From Megascapheus bottae (lineage: Eukaryota > Chordata > Mammalia > Rodentia > Geomyidae), in NCBI GenBank assembly GCA_024803745.1, contig JANJXV010000048.1, positions 1,583,501 through 1,647,500 of the forward strand: a stretch of DNA of 64,000 nucleotides, read 5' to 3'. Made by a program: the position numbers and the translations under genes. Positions 62,401-64,000 of this stretch are shown piece by piece; within the stretch, counting starts at the first letter, position 1; each line of letters opens with the position of its first letter. The notes under the pieces were generated by a model. The model searched no databases. It worked only from the letters and a program-made list of their open reading frames with translations, and was not told the DNA's origin.

Positions 62401-64000
62401 ACCCTAACTCTTACCCTTACCCTAACTCTAAAACTACCTTAAAACCCAACCCTAAAACTAACCCTAACCCTAACCCTTACCCTTACACTAACCGTCACAC
62501 AAAACCTAACCCTAACCCTAACCCTAACTCTAAACCTAACCCTAACCCTAAACCTAACCCGAACCCTAACCCTATCCCTAACCCTTACCCTTACCCTAAC
62601 CCAAACCCTAACCCTAAACCTAACCCTAACCCTAAACTTAACCCTTAACCTAACCCTAAGCCTTGCCCTTACCCTAACCCTAACCCTAAACCAAATCTAA
62701 CCCTAACCCTAATGCTAACCTTAACCCTTACCCTTACCTTAACCCTAACCCTAACCCTAACCCTAACTCTAACCTCTAACCCTAAACCTTACCCTTATCC
62801 TAAACTTAACCCTAACCCTTACCCTCAACCTAACCCTAACTCTAACCCTAACCCTTACCCTAACCTTAACCCTAACTATCACCCTTACCCTTATCCTAAC
62901 GATAACCCCAACACTAACCCTAACCCTAACCCTAACCCTTACCCTTACCCTAATCCCTACCCTAACCGTAACCCTAACCCTTACCCTAAACCTAACCCTA
63001 ACCCTAAACCTAACCTGAACCCTAACCCTATCCCTAACCCTTACCCTTACCCTAACCCTAACCCTAACCCTAACCCTAACCCTAAACCAAATCTAACCCT
63101 AACCCTAATGCTAACCCTAACCCTTACCCTTAACTTAACCCTAACCCTAACCCTAACCCTAACCCTAACTCTAACCCTAACCCTAACCCATACCCTTAAC
63201 CAAACCCTAAACCTAACTCTAACCCTAACCCCAACCCTAACCCTAAACCTAACCCTAACCCTAACTCTAAACCTAACCCTAACCCTAAACCTAACCCAAA
63301 CCCTAACCCTATCCCTAACCCTTACCCTTACCCTAACCCTAACTCTAACCCTAAACCTTACCTTAACCCTAAACTTAACCCTAAACCTAACCCTAAACCT
63401 TGCCCTTACCCTAACCCTAACCCTAAACCAAATCTAACCCTAATCCTAATGCTAACCCTAACCCTTACCCTTAACTTAACCCTAACCCTAACCCTAACCC
63501 TAACCCTAACCTCTAACCCTAAACCTTACCCTTATCCTAAACCTAACCCTAACCCTTACCCTAAACCTAATCCTAACCCTAACCCTAACCCTTACCCTAA
63601 CCTTAACCCTAACCATCACACTTACCCTTATCCTAACGCTAACCCCAACACTATCCCTAAACCTAACCCTAACCCTAACCCTTACCCTTACCCTAATCCC
63701 TACCCTAACCGTAACCCTAACCCTTACCCTAAACCTAACCCTAACCCTAACCCTTATCCTTACCCTTACCCTAACCCTAAGCCTAACCCTAACCCTAACG
63801 CTTACTCTTACCCTAAAACTAACCCCAACCCTAAACATAAACCTTACCCTTTCCCTAACCTTAACCCTAACCCTAACTCTTACCCTTACCCTAACACTAA
63901 CCCTAAACTTAACCCTAACCCTTACCCTGCCCTCACCCTAACCCTAAACTTAAACCTAACCGTAACCCTAACCCTAACCCTAACCCTAACCTTAACCTTA
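62401..64000. repeat. Block P family, rearranged further copies running off the window
   Basis: CCTTAAAACCCAACCC near 62,439 and CCGTCACACAAAACC near 62,493 correspond to 50.15-50.23 kb. CCAAATCTAACCC occurs at 62,691, 63,087 and 63,428, and ATCCCTACCCTAACCG at 62,953 and 63,706. The first and third CCAAATC sites are followed by CTCTAACCCTAAACC, the second by the 51.4-kb type of continuation, so two sub-types alternate with a compound spacing of about 740-750 bases. The block is cut by the right edge. Confidence 0.82.

Larger units (their letters stand above)
1..64000. repeat. Degenerate telomere-type hexamer array (CCCTAA/CCCTTA)n filling the window
   Basis: Nearly every six bases of the + strand are CCCTAA, CCCTTA or a one-base variant: ACCTAA, TCCTAA, GCCTAA, CACTAA, CTCTAA, CGCTAA, CCATAA, CCGTAA, CCTTAA, CCCAAA, CCCCAA, CCCGAA, CCCTGA, CCCTCA and others. 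G is scarce on the + strand and there are no G-rich patches, so the orientation is constant. The hexamer register is mostly kept, with occasional 5-mers (CCTAA) and 7-mers (CCCTAAA, CCCCTAA). The longest perfect CCCTAA runs seen are six units, for example 9605-9640, 21029-21064, 34823-34858 and 63050-63085. Known: TTAGGG is the telomere repeat of vertebrates and many other eukaryotes. Inferred: an old subtelomeric or interstitial telomere-like satellite and not an active chromosome tip. The array continues past both edges. Confidence 0.97.

Noticed and set aside
1..64000. Low-quality read or homopolymer-error artefact of a true telomere
   Set aside because: Errors would mostly give random insertions and deletions. 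Here the hexamer register is largely kept, substitutions dominate, and rare variants are shared between distant copies. Assembly-level duplication of some blocks cannot be excluded from sequence alone.
1..64000. TERRA promoter or subtelomeric CpG island
   Set aside because: CpG is sparse and scattered as CCGTAA, CGCTAA or CCCGAA hexamers. There is no GC-rich unique stretch and no family of promoter repeats in the window.
1..64000. tRNA, rRNA, transposable element or viral insertion
   Set aside because: No stretch longer than about 20 bases departs from the hexamer theme, so there is no room for such elements.

Overview
The window contains no gene that I can support. All 64,000 bases are one continuous, degenerate array of a telomere-type hexamer. 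On the + strand it reads CCCTAA, with CCCTTA as a second very common form and many single-base variants. The G-rich strand (TTAGGG, TAAGGG) is the - strand throughout, and I see no orientation switch. This implies a eukaryote whose telomere repeat is TTAGGG or derives from it. Many lineages share that repeat (vertebrates, many other animals, many fungi, kinetoplastids, some plants), and there is no unique sequence here to choose between them. A C-rich + strand is what the left end of a chromosome would show, but an interstitial or pericentromeric telomere-like satellite fits equally well. The array runs off both edges of the window.

It is not a fresh telomere. The longest perfect CCCTAA runs I found are about six units. 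The hexamer register is mostly kept, with occasional 5-mers, 7-mers and larger slips, while substitutions are dense. The same rare variants recur in the same order in different places, so the array has an upper layer of long duplicated blocks, a higher-order repeat (HOR) structure like that of old satellites.

Layout. 0-13 kb: interleaved blocks marked by AAGACTATCC, by TTACATTAAACC and by a CCATACCCTTACCATAAACC-type segment, with tandem units of about 1.17, 1.2 and 2.6 kb. 13-20 kb: 450-bp tandem units, then an A-B-(spacer)-A-B-B arrangement of blocks of about 0.56 and 1.1-1.2 kb. 20-24 kb: mixed array with a 462-bp tandem pair and copies of the blocks at 3.0-3.6 kb and 0-0.1 kb. 24.3-30.5 kb: three tandem HOR units of about 2.36 kb, the third internally deleted, with relatives at 31.4-32.2, 34.9-35.4 and 36.6-37.8 kb. 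32.9-33.7 kb: a 418-bp tandem. 38-46 kb: mostly array without long blocks that I could pair by eye, plus three small tandem duplications. 46.6-60.4 kb: a block of about 3.2-3.4 kb present twice almost identically and once more in diverged form, separated by a 1.5-kb tandem pair (50.1-53.3 kb). That 1.5-kb family reappears at 62.4-64 kb.

Long open frames exist on both strands, but they follow from the hexamer arithmetic (Leu-Thr, Pro-Asn and Val-Arg dipeptides) and are not annotated as genes. I see no tRNA, rRNA, CRISPR array, transposon, promoter or terminator. The interest lies in repeat evolution: a telomere-like array of at least 64 kb that has matured into a nested higher-order satellite. 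Block boundaries come from matching rare variants by eye and should be read as good to a few tens of bases.
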